Assembly (NCBI GenBank): GCA_964349515.1
Contig: CAYGHG010000056.1
Coordinates: 1-16,555 of the forward strand
DNA length: 16,555 nucleotides
Reading direction: 5' to 3'
Origin: CAYGHG01 sp964349515
Lineage (GTDB): Bacteria > Oederibacteriota > PGYV01 > CAYGHG01
Position numbers and translations under genes: made by a program
In this document: positions 1-7,648 of the stretch, piece after piece
How the letters are laid out: each line of letters begins with the position of its first letter
Position numbering within the stretch: position 1 is the stretch's first letter
The notes under the pieces: generated by a model
The model's database searches: none
What the model saw: only the letters and a program-made list of their open reading frames with translations
What the model was told of the DNA's origin: nothing

Positions 1-1322
1 GCCTTTATGCTGTGCTTTCTTGCTTTTTTGTATTCCGACTCTGCTTTCCCCTTATTTCCCTGCTTTTCATATATGCTTCCGAGGCCCACGTAAGCGTCAG
101 AGTGCGAAGACTTTATCGAGAGTGCTTTTTTAAAATATCTTTCCGCTTCTTTTAGTTTGTCTTTTCTGTAATTGACCCACCCCAGCCCCACAAAAGCGTC
201 AGGGTCGGTCGGGTCTATTTCTATCGAGCGTGTAAAGTGGCGCTCAGAATCCGGAAGTTTTTCTTTATTGTAAGAGACCCATTTGTAATATACCCACCCC
301 AATCCTATATACACCTCGGAGAACTCCGGGTTAAGCTCAATTGCCTTGAGAAAATGCTTTTCGGCATCTTCCAGTATATCCTTGTGGTAGCACGTCCAGC
401 CAAGCCCTATATGTGCGTCTGCGAGATTTGGGTTAAGGTTTATTGCCATTCTGAATTCTTTCTCGGCTGCCTCAAGCGTCGCAGAGCCCGATAAGAACAT
501 ATTGTAAAAAGCCCAGCCCGAACCGACGTACGCATCAACATTACCCTGTTTTATTGACTTTGCCTTTGTAAACTCGGTGTCAGAGTCATCAAGCCTTCCC
601 TGCCTGTAATATACCCACCCCAAACCTGTATATATGTCAGCGTCGCCCGGCTTTAACTCCAGGCATTCCAGAAACAACTTCTCCGCATCCTTTAATTTTC
701 CCTGAAGATAATAAATCCAGCCCAGGCCGGTCTTTGCGTCTGTGTATTTCGGGTTGATTTTTAGCGCAGCCTTATGCTCTGCCTCCGCCTCTTTGAGCCT
801 GTTTAAGTGCGCGTAAGCGCCGCCCAGCCCCAGCCTTGCGTCTGCATAACCCGGCCTTATTTTTATGGCCTTTGAATACGCCTCAGCAGCCTCTGTCATC
901 AGCTCGCGGGAAAAGAAAACTTTTCCCATAGTAATGTACCCGTTGGCGTGCCCGGGTTCTTTTGAAAGAAGTATTTTCAGTTCTGCCTCCGCCTCTTTGT
1001 ATAACCCCATATTGTAATAAACATCCGCGAGGCAGAAATGTGCCTCTGTATAATCAGGTTTGGTTTCTATGGATTTTTTAAGCGCTTCTGCGGCCTCAGC
1101 GTAGCGCTCCTGGGTCGCGAGCACCCTTCCAAGCCAGAGGTAAGAGTCAGGGTATTTGGGGTCCTGCTCTATGACTTCCCGGCAGGTTTCTTCCGCGGCC
1201 TTTAACTGGTCTTTGTTTCCGTATATGCTGCAAAGACAGGAAGGAGGTTCGGGGCTTTTGAAGCGAATGTCATTTCCCTCGTCTTTAAGGATTGTTTTTA
1301 TCTTTTTAAGAAACTCTTCCAT
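1..1322 (-). CDS. TPR-repeat protein, C-terminus cut by window edge
   Basis: The frame is open from an ATG at 1322 to the left edge, giving about 440 residues with no stop, so the C-terminus is missing. I translated it by hand. After a non-repetitive N-terminus of about 25 residues and one degenerate repeat come about eleven tetratricopeptide repeats (roughly residues 58-440), most 34 residues long. Many share an unusually uniform core such as GLGWVYYRQGKLKDAE followed by an ALxINP-type end. Two repeats, near residues 262-298 and 333-373, carry small insertions. There is no signal peptide or membrane segment, so it is probably cytoplasmic. TPR arrays are protein-protein interaction scaffolds; the partner cannot be told from sequence. 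The start is supported by a strong GGAGGA ribosome site six to seven bases upstream. The gene has its own promoter and is separated from the operon upstream by a hairpin. Confidence 0.85.
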   Translation of the reverse strand, partial: MEEFLKKIKTILKDEGNDIRFKSPEPPSCLCSIYGNKDQLKAAEETCREVIEQDPKYPDSYLWLGRVLATQERYAEAAEALKKSIETKPDYTEAHFCLADVYYNMGLYKEAEAELKILLSKEPGHANGYITMGKVFFSRELMTEAAEAYSKAIKIRPGYADARLGLGGAYAHLNRLKEAEAEHKAALKINPKYTDAKTGLGWIYYLQGKLKDAEKLFLECLELKPGDADIYTGLGWVYYRQGRLDDSDTEFTKAKSIKQGNVDAYVGSGWAFYNMFLSGSATLEAAEKEFRMAINLNPNLADAHIGLGWTCYHKDILEDAEKHFLKAIELNPEFSEVYIGLGWVYYKWVSYNKEKLPDSERHFTRSIEIDPTDPDAFVGLGWVNYRKDKLKEAERYFKKALSIKSSHSDAYVGLGSIYEKQGNKGKAESEYKKARKHSIK

Positions 1323-1345
1323 GTCTCCTCCGGTAATTTTTATTC

Positions 1346-1375
1346 ATAATATCAGTAAACAAGCCCGCAAGTCAA
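1346..1375 (-). promoter_or_regulatory. Sigma70-type promoter for the TPR gene
   Basis: On the minus strand TTGACT (1375-1370) is followed after 18 bases by TATTAT (1351-1346). Each hexamer matches the consensus at five of six positions. Transcription would start near 1339, leaving a leader of about 17 bases that contains the GGAGGA ribosome site. Its position between the terminator-like hairpin and the gene fits a separate transcript. Confidence 0.6.
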
Positions 1376-1398
1376 TAGTTCTAAGCCATTTGCCCTAA

Positions 1399-1428
1399 CC
1401 CCCTTTTCCAAAGGGGGGGGCCGGGGGG
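1399..1428. repeat. C/G-rich palindromic repeat (dispersed-element type)
   Basis: The + strand has CCCCCTTTTCC followed by AAAGGGGGGGG and then CCGGGGGG. This is an imperfect inverted repeat of a C-run, a short T/A part and a G-run. Similar C5-T3-GGAAAA-G5 palindromes occur as dispersed intergenic repeats in many uncultured bacteria; that is general knowledge, not a search result. It lies between a terminator hairpin and a promoter and encodes nothing recognisable. Confidence 0.5.
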
Positions 1429-1460
1429 ATATTCCTTTAAGTATTAAACACGAGGTTAAA

Positions 1461-1481
1461 AAGACAGAAGACAGGAGACAG
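1461..1481 (+). repeat. Short AAGACAG heptad array
   Basis: Three consecutive 7-bp units (AAGACAG, AAGACAG, GAGACAG) lie in the intergenic region. The same word occurs, in opposite orientation, in the larger heptad region at 14555-14624, about 13 kb away. Confidence 0.6.
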
Positions 1482-1529
1482 AAGTTAAAATACAAAAAAA
1501 TCGTAATAGTTGTTCCTGTAACAAAATAC

Positions 1530-1552
1530 GAGGCGGGTTTGAAAACCGCCTC
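1530..1552 (-). terminator. Hairpin at the end of the long operon
   Basis: A perfect 7-bp stem, GAGGCGG with CCGCCTC, encloses a 9-base loop in which TTT and AAA can extend the pairing. On the transcribed minus strand it touches the stop codon of the DUF2723 gene (1552-1554) and is followed by GTATTTTG, a weak T-tract. This is consistent with an intrinsic terminator closing the operon, though the T-tract is imperfect. It could instead be a stabilising 3' hairpin. Confidence 0.5.
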
Positions 1553-3507
1553 TACTTTATTTCTATTTTTCCGATCTCCTGTCTTATAACTGAAAGCCTT
1601 TCTTTTCTCCATTCCCTCTTTTCATAATGTTTCATCCACTGCAGGGCTTTCTCTTTTACCCCGGACGCGGAATAGATGTTAATCAGCAGTTCTACGACCG
1701 CGAAATCATAGGGCGCTTCTTTTGCCGCCCGTTCCAGATACAAAAGCGCTTTGTAAGTGTCATTAAAGTAATGGAAATATACAGCTGCTATCGCCTTTGA
1801 AACAGAGGCTATGCCCCTGCCTTTGTCTTCAGCAAGCATTCTGTATGTTTCAAATCTTTCACGCCTGCCCTCGTAAGCCGAGGACTCGGCGGCTCTCGCG
1901 AGCAGCAGGCCTGCTGTTTCCCTCCTGAAATAATCGTTTTTTATGCGCCTGTCTGTAATATTTCTGAAAGAAACCAGCCTGACGAGGCTGTCTTGCATTT
2001 CTATGGGAGGCGCGGTTACACCCCTTATCCTGTATATGATGCCGTAAGGAACCGTTCTCAAACCCTGCTTTGGAAACTCTGTATGGTCTATATAATGAAC
2101 TTTTTCAGGGTTCAGCCTTATTATCTCAAGTTCTGTTTCCAGCTCTTTCTGTCTTGTAAAAACCCCCTTCCTCGCCTCGCTGAAAACCGACATATCCAGT
2201 ACATTTGCGTTGCTGTCGTATGCCTTTATTTCCTGGAATTTGTTTTTTACGTGTTTGAGATAAAAGACAGGGTATATGGTAATATCGGTCTTTCCAAAAA
2301 CAACGCCCCCTTTCTGCGGCTGGCTGAGTATTGAATGTCCGAAATCATAAGAGTCAAAAGCCCCTGAATTGCACGAGGCCCTCACTCCCGCAACTGCCGG
2401 GTAAGCGGCGCATACAGCCGTAAACGCAATAACAGCGGTTTGTAATTTCCCCTTTTTTTCAGCAACCTGCACGGCCGCTATGCCGTACGCAAAAAACAAA
2501 GGAAGGACAAGCGAGGGAATGAGGTAAAAATTGGAATTTACATAGTCAAAGAGCGGCGCGGTGTTGTTTGAAGTAACCGCAATTATCAGCACTCCGTTTG
2601 CCGCCGCATAGATTAAGAGCGTTTTAAACAGCCCCGGGCTCTCTCTTTTCATCTGAAAAGCGCCGAAAATTATCAGCAAAACAGCCGGGCCGTAAGCCGT
2701 TAGAAATGAAACCGCGTTGACACTGACTTTATGCGCGGCGGCAAAAAGGCTCAACGGCACCGCGGAAGGGTCCGAGTATGTTTTTCTCATTATGTGATCA
2801 ATCACTTCCGAAACCGAAGAAATGCCGCCCCAGCTGAAAGCGGCCCCTCCGTTTGCCCTGATAAAAAGATATAACCACGGCGTGATAAGCGCTGTGAGAT
2901 ACAAAAAAAACGCAAACGGCTTGTTGATGTCTTTTCTGCCGGCTGTCAAACAGATAAAAATTACAAAAAACGAGGGCAGGACAGCGGCGTGATGAAGCGC
3001 AGGCAAAAAACCGCTTATGAAAATTGCAAGATAACAAAACTTCGCGCCTTCCCTCCCGTAAGCCTTAAGCGCGCAGTAAGAGGCCGCTGCAATTCCCAGA
3101 AGCGCGGATATATATATACCGCCTTTTGCGGTCATGGCGTTTATCCTGAAAAGGTGCGTGGAGCAGAACAAAAGCGCGCCTGCGGCAGAAGCGGCAAAGA
3201 GCGCAGTGCCCTTTATCCTGCCTGCAAGCGATTCGCGTGACAAGAAATAGAGCGTTAAAAACAAGAGCGCGGCAAGAAACGCTGAAAAGACATTCAGCCT
3301 GAAAGCTTCATCACCCGGCAGTACTGAAATAATAATCTTCCCCGCCACAGCGTAAAGCGGGTATCCGGGCGGGTGCATTACGCCGAGGCTGTATGCCGCG
3401 GCCGCCACCTCGGGGCTGTCACCGGGATAGACAGAGGGCGGCGCCTGTATTATCAGTGAGTAAAACAGAGCCGCCGCAATTAACAAGGCGGCGTGATAAT
3501 GTTTCAT
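1552..3507 (-). CDS. DUF2723 family membrane protein (O-mannosyltransferase-like)
   Basis: The 651-residue protein begins with the DUF2723 (TMEM260-type) hallmark: after the first membrane helix, GDSPE near residue 29, then HPPGYPLY near residue 45. The GDS acidic motif in the first external loop resembles the catalytic region of GT-C protein O-mannosyltransferases, which use polyprenyl-phosphate-linked sugars. About ten hydrophobic segments fill residues 5 to about 375, including one with a paired histidine (PALHHAAVLPS). The last 270 residues are soluble; their final part (KALLYLERAAKEAPYDF and following) is helical and TPR-like. Its start codon overlaps the recN stop by one base (TAATG) and has only a weak ribosome site, so it is probably translated by coupling. 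The family is clear. The acceptor and sugar are unknown, and transferase activity is inferred from the fold. It is the last gene of the operon. Confidence 0.85.
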   Translation of the reverse strand: MKHYHAALLIAAALFYSLIIQAPPSVYPGDSPEVAAAAYSLGVMHPPGYPLYAVAGKIIISVLPGDEAFRLNVFSAFLAALLFLTLYFLSRESLAGRIKGTALFAASAAGALLFCSTHLFRINAMTAKGGIYISALLGIAAASYCALKAYGREGAKFCYLAIFISGFLPALHHAAVLPSFFVIFICLTAGRKDINKPFAFFLYLTALITPWLYLFIRANGGAAFSWGGISSVSEVIDHIMRKTYSDPSAVPLSLFAAAHKVSVNAVSFLTAYGPAVLLIIFGAFQMKRESPGLFKTLLIYAAANGVLIIAVTSNNTAPLFDYVNSNFYLIPSLVLPLFFAYGIAAVQVAEKKGKLQTAVIAFTAVCAAYPAVAGVRASCNSGAFDSYDFGHSILSQPQKGGVVFGKTDITIYPVFYLKHVKNKFQEIKAYDSNANVLDMSVFSEARKGVFTRQKELETELEIIRLNPEKVHYIDHTEFPKQGLRTVPYGIIYRIRGVTAPPIEMQDSLVRLVSFRNITDRRIKNDYFRRETAGLLLARAAESSAYEGRRERFETYRMLAEDKGRGIASVSKAIAAVYFHYFNDTYKALLYLERAAKEAPYDFAVVELLINIYSASGVKEKALQWMKHYEKREWRKERLSVIRQEIGKIEIK

Positions 3508-5258
3508 TACTGTCCGCGCTTGACCGTGTTTATGAGCTCCCTTGCGGCTCCCAAAGATGCTTCTGACACCTTTTCTCCGCTTAAAAGCTGTGCTACTTCC
3601 GCTTCCCTGTCAGCGCCTGTTTTTGGCGTTATAATAGTTTCGGTTTTGCCGTTTGTAACCGCTTTTTGAACCGAGAGATGCGTCTCTGCGCACGCCGCAA
3701 TCTGCGGGAGATGGGTTATGCAGATGAGCTGTTTTTTGCGGGAAATTTCCAGAAGTTTTTCGCCGACTGCCTGCGCCACCTTGCCGCTTATGCCGGTGTC
3801 TATTTCATCAAATACAAGAACACCTGTCAGGTCCTCTTCAGACAATATGTTCTTAATCGCCAGCATTATCCTCGAAACTTCCCCGCCTGACGCTATTTTC
3901 ACAAGCGGTTTTAACTCCTCGCCCGGGTTTAATGAAATCATGAACTCCACGCTGTCTATCCCGTGCGGGGTAAACAGGTATTTTTTACCCTTATCTTCAA
4001 TATACAGGGAACCTTCTGCAGCCTCTTTGCGCTCAAGCTTAATTTCGAACGACGCTTTGAGAATGCCAAGGCATTTTAATTCCGCTTCAATCTTATCCGA
4101 GAGTTCCTTGGCCTTTGTTTTCCGCAGCCCGGAGAGCTCCAGACACAGCGACGCGGCTTCCTGCGCCATTTTCAGTTTTTCTTTTTCTCTGAGGGCGATG
4201 GTTTCGCCGCCGAGCTCAATTGATTTTTTCTCCTCCGACAGCGTGGTGAAATATTCTATGACCTCGGCAAGCTCTTTTTTCCGGTATTTTTTTATGAGGT
4301 CTTCAAGAAGCTCAATTCTGTCTTCTGTTTCTTTGAGTCTGCCCGGGTCAGACTCAAGTGATGACAGGTAGTTAATAAAAAACTCCTTTGCCTCTTCCGC
4401 CCTGATTATCGCCTCCTGTGCCATTTTTGCGGCTTCCTGAGGTTTTGTATCGTACTTCATCGCGGATTCTGCCGCCTTTTTGGCGGCGTGCAGGAGGTCA
4501 ATCGCGCCCTTTCCTTCGAGGTCGGCTGCGCCGGGGGAAAGCGCCGTTATAGCCGCTGCAGCGTGTTCTTTTATGGTTTCGGCGTGCACCAGTTTTTCGC
4601 GGCAGGTATAGAGCTCCGCGAGTTCGCCGGGGCCGGTAAATGCCGCCTGCTCCATTTCGCCGAGCCTGTAGTTTATCATATCAAGTTTTTCGGCTTTTTC
4701 AGCCTCGGCCGATTTGAGCGCCTTTATCTCGGAGTCAATAGCCGACAGCCCGGTATGTATTTCTTTAACTTTTTGCAAGAGCCCGCGGGAACGCGCATAC
4801 CCGTCAAGAAGTTCAATATGGACTTCATTTTTTAACAGCGACTGGTGTTCATGCTGTCCGTGTATGTCAACAAGAAGCCCGCCTGCCTGCTGAAGTATGG
4901 CAAGCGAGGCCGCGCCGTTGTTTATGAATATCCTCCCTTTTCCGCTTCTGTTAATCTCGCGTTTTACTATTACCCTGGCCGCGTCGTGCTCTATGCCCGA
5001 GCCTTCAAATATATTCTTCAAAGCGGCCCCAAGCGCGGGCTCGTTTGAAATCTCAAAAACCGCCTCAATTATTGATTTTTCCTCGCCGGTCCGGATATTT
5101 TCAGTGTAACCCCTCTCGCCTGCGGCGATATTGAGCGCCCCTATAATTATGGATTTGCCCGCGCCTGTTTCTCCGGTTAAGATGTTTAACCCCTTTGAAA
5201 ACTCAACAGAGACATCTTTTAAAAGCGCGAAGTTTTTTATTGTCAGCAATGACAGCAT
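3507..5258 (-). CDS. recN: DNA repair protein RecN
   Basis: RecN is an SMC-like ATPase that acts at DNA double-strand breaks in the cytoplasm. The 583-residue protein is complete (E. coli RecN has 553). It opens with MLSLLTIKNFALL, has Walker A GETGAGKS at residues 29-36 and the family signature DIHGQHEHQSLL near residue 133. A long charged coiled-coil middle part spans roughly residues 160-390. Near the C-terminus are the ABC signature SGGEVSRIMLAIK, Walker B VLVFDEIDTGISG and the H-loop ICITHLPQIA. The ATG overlaps the dxs stop by one base (TGATG). No good Shine-Dalgarno sequence lies close by, so translation is probably coupled to dxs. A neighbourhood with dxs, ispA and xseAB is common in bacteria. 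Nothing in the sequence suggests inactivation. Confidence 0.97.
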   Translation of the reverse strand: MLSLLTIKNFALLKDVSVEFSKGLNILTGETGAGKSIIIGALNIAAGERGYTENIRTGEEKSIIEAVFEISNEPALGAALKNIFEGSGIEHDAARVIVKREINRSGKGRIFINNGAASLAILQQAGGLLVDIHGQHEHQSLLKNEVHIELLDGYARSRGLLQKVKEIHTGLSAIDSEIKALKSAEAEKAEKLDMINYRLGEMEQAAFTGPGELAELYTCREKLVHAETIKEHAAAAITALSPGAADLEGKGAIDLLHAAKKAAESAMKYDTKPQEAAKMAQEAIIRAEEAKEFFINYLSSLESDPGRLKETEDRIELLEDLIKKYRKKELAEVIEYFTTLSEEKKSIELGGETIALREKEKLKMAQEAASLCLELSGLRKTKAKELSDKIEAELKCLGILKASFEIKLERKEAAEGSLYIEDKGKKYLFTPHGIDSVEFMISLNPGEELKPLVKIASGGEVSRIMLAIKNILSEEDLTGVLVFDEIDTGISGKVAQAVGEKLLEISRKKQLICITHLPQIAACAETHLSVQKAVTNGKTETIITPKTGADREAEVAQLLSGEKVSEASLGAARELINTVKRGQ

Positions 5259-7150
5259 CAGTATTTACCGCAGAGTTCCTGCATGGATTTTAGTATCCCG
5301 GCAGAGTCAAGCCCTGTTTCGGCGCGCAGTTCATCCATAGTGCCCTGCCCCGCAAACTTATCCGGCACTCCGCATATTTTATATTTAAGCGAAGGCTTCA
5401 CGCCGGACGCCGCCGCAAAAGCACAGGCAGCCTGGCCAAACCCGCCCTCAATACACCCTTCTTCCAGAGTGAGCAGCCTGCCCGTCTTTTTAACTGATTT
5501 AAGCAGCGCCTTTTGGTCAAATGGTTTGGCAAACCTTGCATCTATTATCTCGACGGTCATCTTTTTGTTTTTCGACTCAAATTCTTTTACCGCCTGCACC
5601 GCAGCAGGCAGCAGGTGCCCGAGGTTTAACAAAGTAACGCTGCGCCCTTTTTTTATCAGGCGCGATTTGCCGTGTTCGACAGCCGCTTCTTTTGCATCTA
5701 TTTTGCAGGAACGGCCCCGCGGAAAACGTATGGATACCGGCCCTATCTGCGGGTTATCAGTTGCGAAATGAACCATTTTCTCAAGCTCCGAAGCGTCAGA
5801 GGGGCACATCACGGTCATCTCCGGCGCCATCCGCATAAATGCTATGTCAAAAACTCCGTGATGAGTGGGCCCGTCCTCTCCTACCAGGCCTGCACGGTCA
5901 AGTGCGAATATTACGGGGAGCTTCTGCATGCACACATCGTGTATTATCTGGTCAACAGAACGCTGAAGAAACGTGGAGTATATTGCGACAACCGGCCGCA
6001 AACCCCGCGAAGCAAGGCCTGCCGCAAAAGTTACGGCGTGTTCTTCTGCTATGCCTGCATCAAAAAAACGTTCCGGAAATTTCTCCTTAAAACCGGAGAG
6101 GTTTGTCCCCTCTATCATCGCCGCGACTATCGCGGTAATGCCCGGGTTCTTTTCAGCCGCGGCCTCAAGAGCAGCCGAGAATATACAGGAATAAGCAGGC
6201 GCGGAAGCAGTGCTTTTCTCCGACTCACCTGTTACCGGGTCAAACTTTCCGACACCGTGAAAACGCGTCGGGTCTTTTTCAGCAGGCACGTAACCTTTGC
6301 CCTTTTTTGTAATTACGTGAAGAAGTTTCGGCCCCTCAAGATCCTTTACCTTGACCAGTACCTGCTCGATTTTTTTTATGTTATGCCCGTCAATCGGGCC
6401 GAAATAACGCAGGCCAAGTTCCTCAAATATCATACCGGGCGAAAGTATGGCTTTAACACCTTCTTCCATGTGTTTCATTACATTTGCAGCCGCAGAACCT
6501 ACCACAGACATTTTATCCAGAACATTTTTTGCCGCAGCGCGCACATCATTATAGATTTTACCTGACATAATATTCGTCAGATAGTCCGAGAGCGCCCCTA
6601 CGGACGGTGATATTGACATTTCGTTGTCGATCAGCACAATCAGCATATCTGTCTTGTCATGGCCTATGTGGTTTATGGCTTCAAGCGACATCCCGTTCGC
6701 CAGCGAAGCGTCGCCCAGCACTGCCGCCACGTCATAATCATCTTTTTTTATGTCGCGCGCCTTTGCAATACCCATCGCAGCCGAAATAGATGTAGAAGTA
6801 TGGCCCGCAGCGAAAAAATCATAGGGGCTCTCATCAGGTTTTAAAAAACCAGATATCCCGCCTTTCTGCCTCAGCGTATGAAAAACCTCCCTGCGACCGG
6901 TAACTATTTTATGGCAGTATGCCTGATGCCCAACGTCCCAAACTATTTTGTCGGCAGGCATATCAAAAACCCTGTATAAAGCAAGCGTCACGTCAACAGC
7001 TCCCAGCGACGAGGCAAGATGCCCTCCGGTTTTACTCACGCTTTGCACCATGAAATCCCTGATTTCCAGGGCAAGCGCCTCAGACTGCTCTATCGTCAGT
7101 TTTTTTAAATCCGCGGGGGAGTTTATAAGCGGGAGGTATTTATATTCCAT
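5258..7150 (-). CDS. dxs: 1-deoxy-D-xylulose-5-phosphate synthase
   Basis: Dxs condenses pyruvate and glyceraldehyde 3-phosphate using thiamine diphosphate, the first step of the MEP isoprenoid pathway. The 630 residues match the usual length. Catalytic histidines are present in TGGHLASSLG (H44), WDVGHQAYCH (H75, H80) and AAGHTSTSIS (H117). The cofactor glutamate lies in DAGIAEEHAVTFAAG (E369/E370), followed by DRAGLVGEDGPTHHG. The ThDP motif, normally GDG followed about 30 residues later by N, reads GDA (146-148) with N176. The ATG is preceded at about nine bases by AAAGG. The gene follows the DUF212 gene after 15 bases and overlaps recN. Together with ispA two genes upstream it places isoprenoid synthesis inside this operon. 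Confidence 0.97.
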   Translation of the reverse strand: MEYKYLPLINSPADLKKLTIEQSEALALEIRDFMVQSVSKTGGHLASSLGAVDVTLALYRVFDMPADKIVWDVGHQAYCHKIVTGRREVFHTLRQKGGISGFLKPDESPYDFFAAGHTSTSISAAMGIAKARDIKKDDYDVAAVLGDASLANGMSLEAINHIGHDKTDMLIVLIDNEMSISPSVGALSDYLTNIMSGKIYNDVRAAAKNVLDKMSVVGSAAANVMKHMEEGVKAILSPGMIFEELGLRYFGPIDGHNIKKIEQVLVKVKDLEGPKLLHVITKKGKGYVPAEKDPTRFHGVGKFDPVTGESEKSTASAPAYSCIFSAALEAAAEKNPGITAIVAAMIEGTNLSGFKEKFPERFFDAGIAEEHAVTFAAGLASRGLRPVVAIYSTFLQRSVDQIIHDVCMQKLPVIFALDRAGLVGEDGPTHHGVFDIAFMRMAPEMTVMCPSDASELEKMVHFATDNPQIGPVSIRFPRGRSCKIDAKEAAVEHGKSRLIKKGRSVTLLNLGHLLPAAVQAVKEFESKNKKMTVEIIDARFAKPFDQKALLKSVKKTGRLLTLEEGCIEGGFGQAACAFAAASGVKPSLKYKICGVPDKFAGQGTMDELRAETGLDSAGILKSMQELCGKY

Positions 7151-7165
7151 TTATCAGGCCTTTCA

Positions 7166-7639
7166 TCAAAATATCAGCACGGGTATTACTATCCCGATCA
7201 GTATGCCTGCAAAAGCCTCCATAGGGGTGTGTCCGAGCAGTTCTTTCAGCCTTCCCGAGTTAAACCTGTTGTGGCCTATTTCGTCCATCATCCTGTTTAA
7301 CACCGCCGCCTGCTTACCTGCCGCGCGCCTGACCCCCAGCGCATCGCTTATCACCACGATGCTGAAACAAAGGCAGACCATAAAGACCGCGGAATCAAAC
7401 CCCGTGCTGAGCCCCACCGCCATTGATGCGGCGGTCACAGTGGCTGTGTGCGACGAAGGCATGCCCCCGGTGCCGACAAACATTTTGAAATCAAAGGTTC
7501 TTTTTGTTACCAAAACTATGAAAACTTTCAGCGTCTGGGCAAAAAACCACGACGCAAAAACAGAGACAAATATCAAATTAGTAATGATTATAGCCAGCAC
7601 CGCTGATATTTCACGCACTGCCTGTATCAGTGTTTCCAT
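7166..7639 (-). CDS. DUF212 / divergent PAP2 family membrane phosphatase
   Basis: A small, complete 157-residue membrane protein of the DUF212 family, related to acid phosphatases and vanadium haloperoxidases (B. subtilis YuiD type). It has family landmarks GGMPSSH (58-64), GVRRAAGKQ (102-110) and LGHTPMEAFAG (135-145). PSSH resembles PAP2 motif 2. GHTPME resembles motif 3, with glutamate in place of the usual aspartate. Hydrophobic stretches lie near residues 12-30, 65-80, 84-100 and 143-157. A good AAGGAG ribosome site overlaps the ispA stop codon. Family members have no firmly established substrate. The place between ispA and dxs suggests a prenyl or polyprenyl (di)phosphate, but that is inference from context. 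Confidence 0.88.
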   Translation of the reverse strand: METLIQAVREISAVLAIIITNLIFVSVFASWFFAQTLKVFIVLVTKRTFDFKMFVGTGGMPSSHTATVTAASMAVGLSTGFDSAVFMVCLCFSIVVISDALGVRRAAGKQAAVLNRMMDEIGHNRFNSGRLKELLGHTPMEAFAGILIGIVIPVLIF

Positions 7640-7648
7640 TGTTTCTCC

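Noticed and set aside
1352..1612. Minus-strand frame of 86 codons overlapping the end of the DUF2723 gene
   Set aside because: It begins inside DUF2723 in another frame and runs through the hairpin, the heptads and the palindrome, so it is not a plausible protein.
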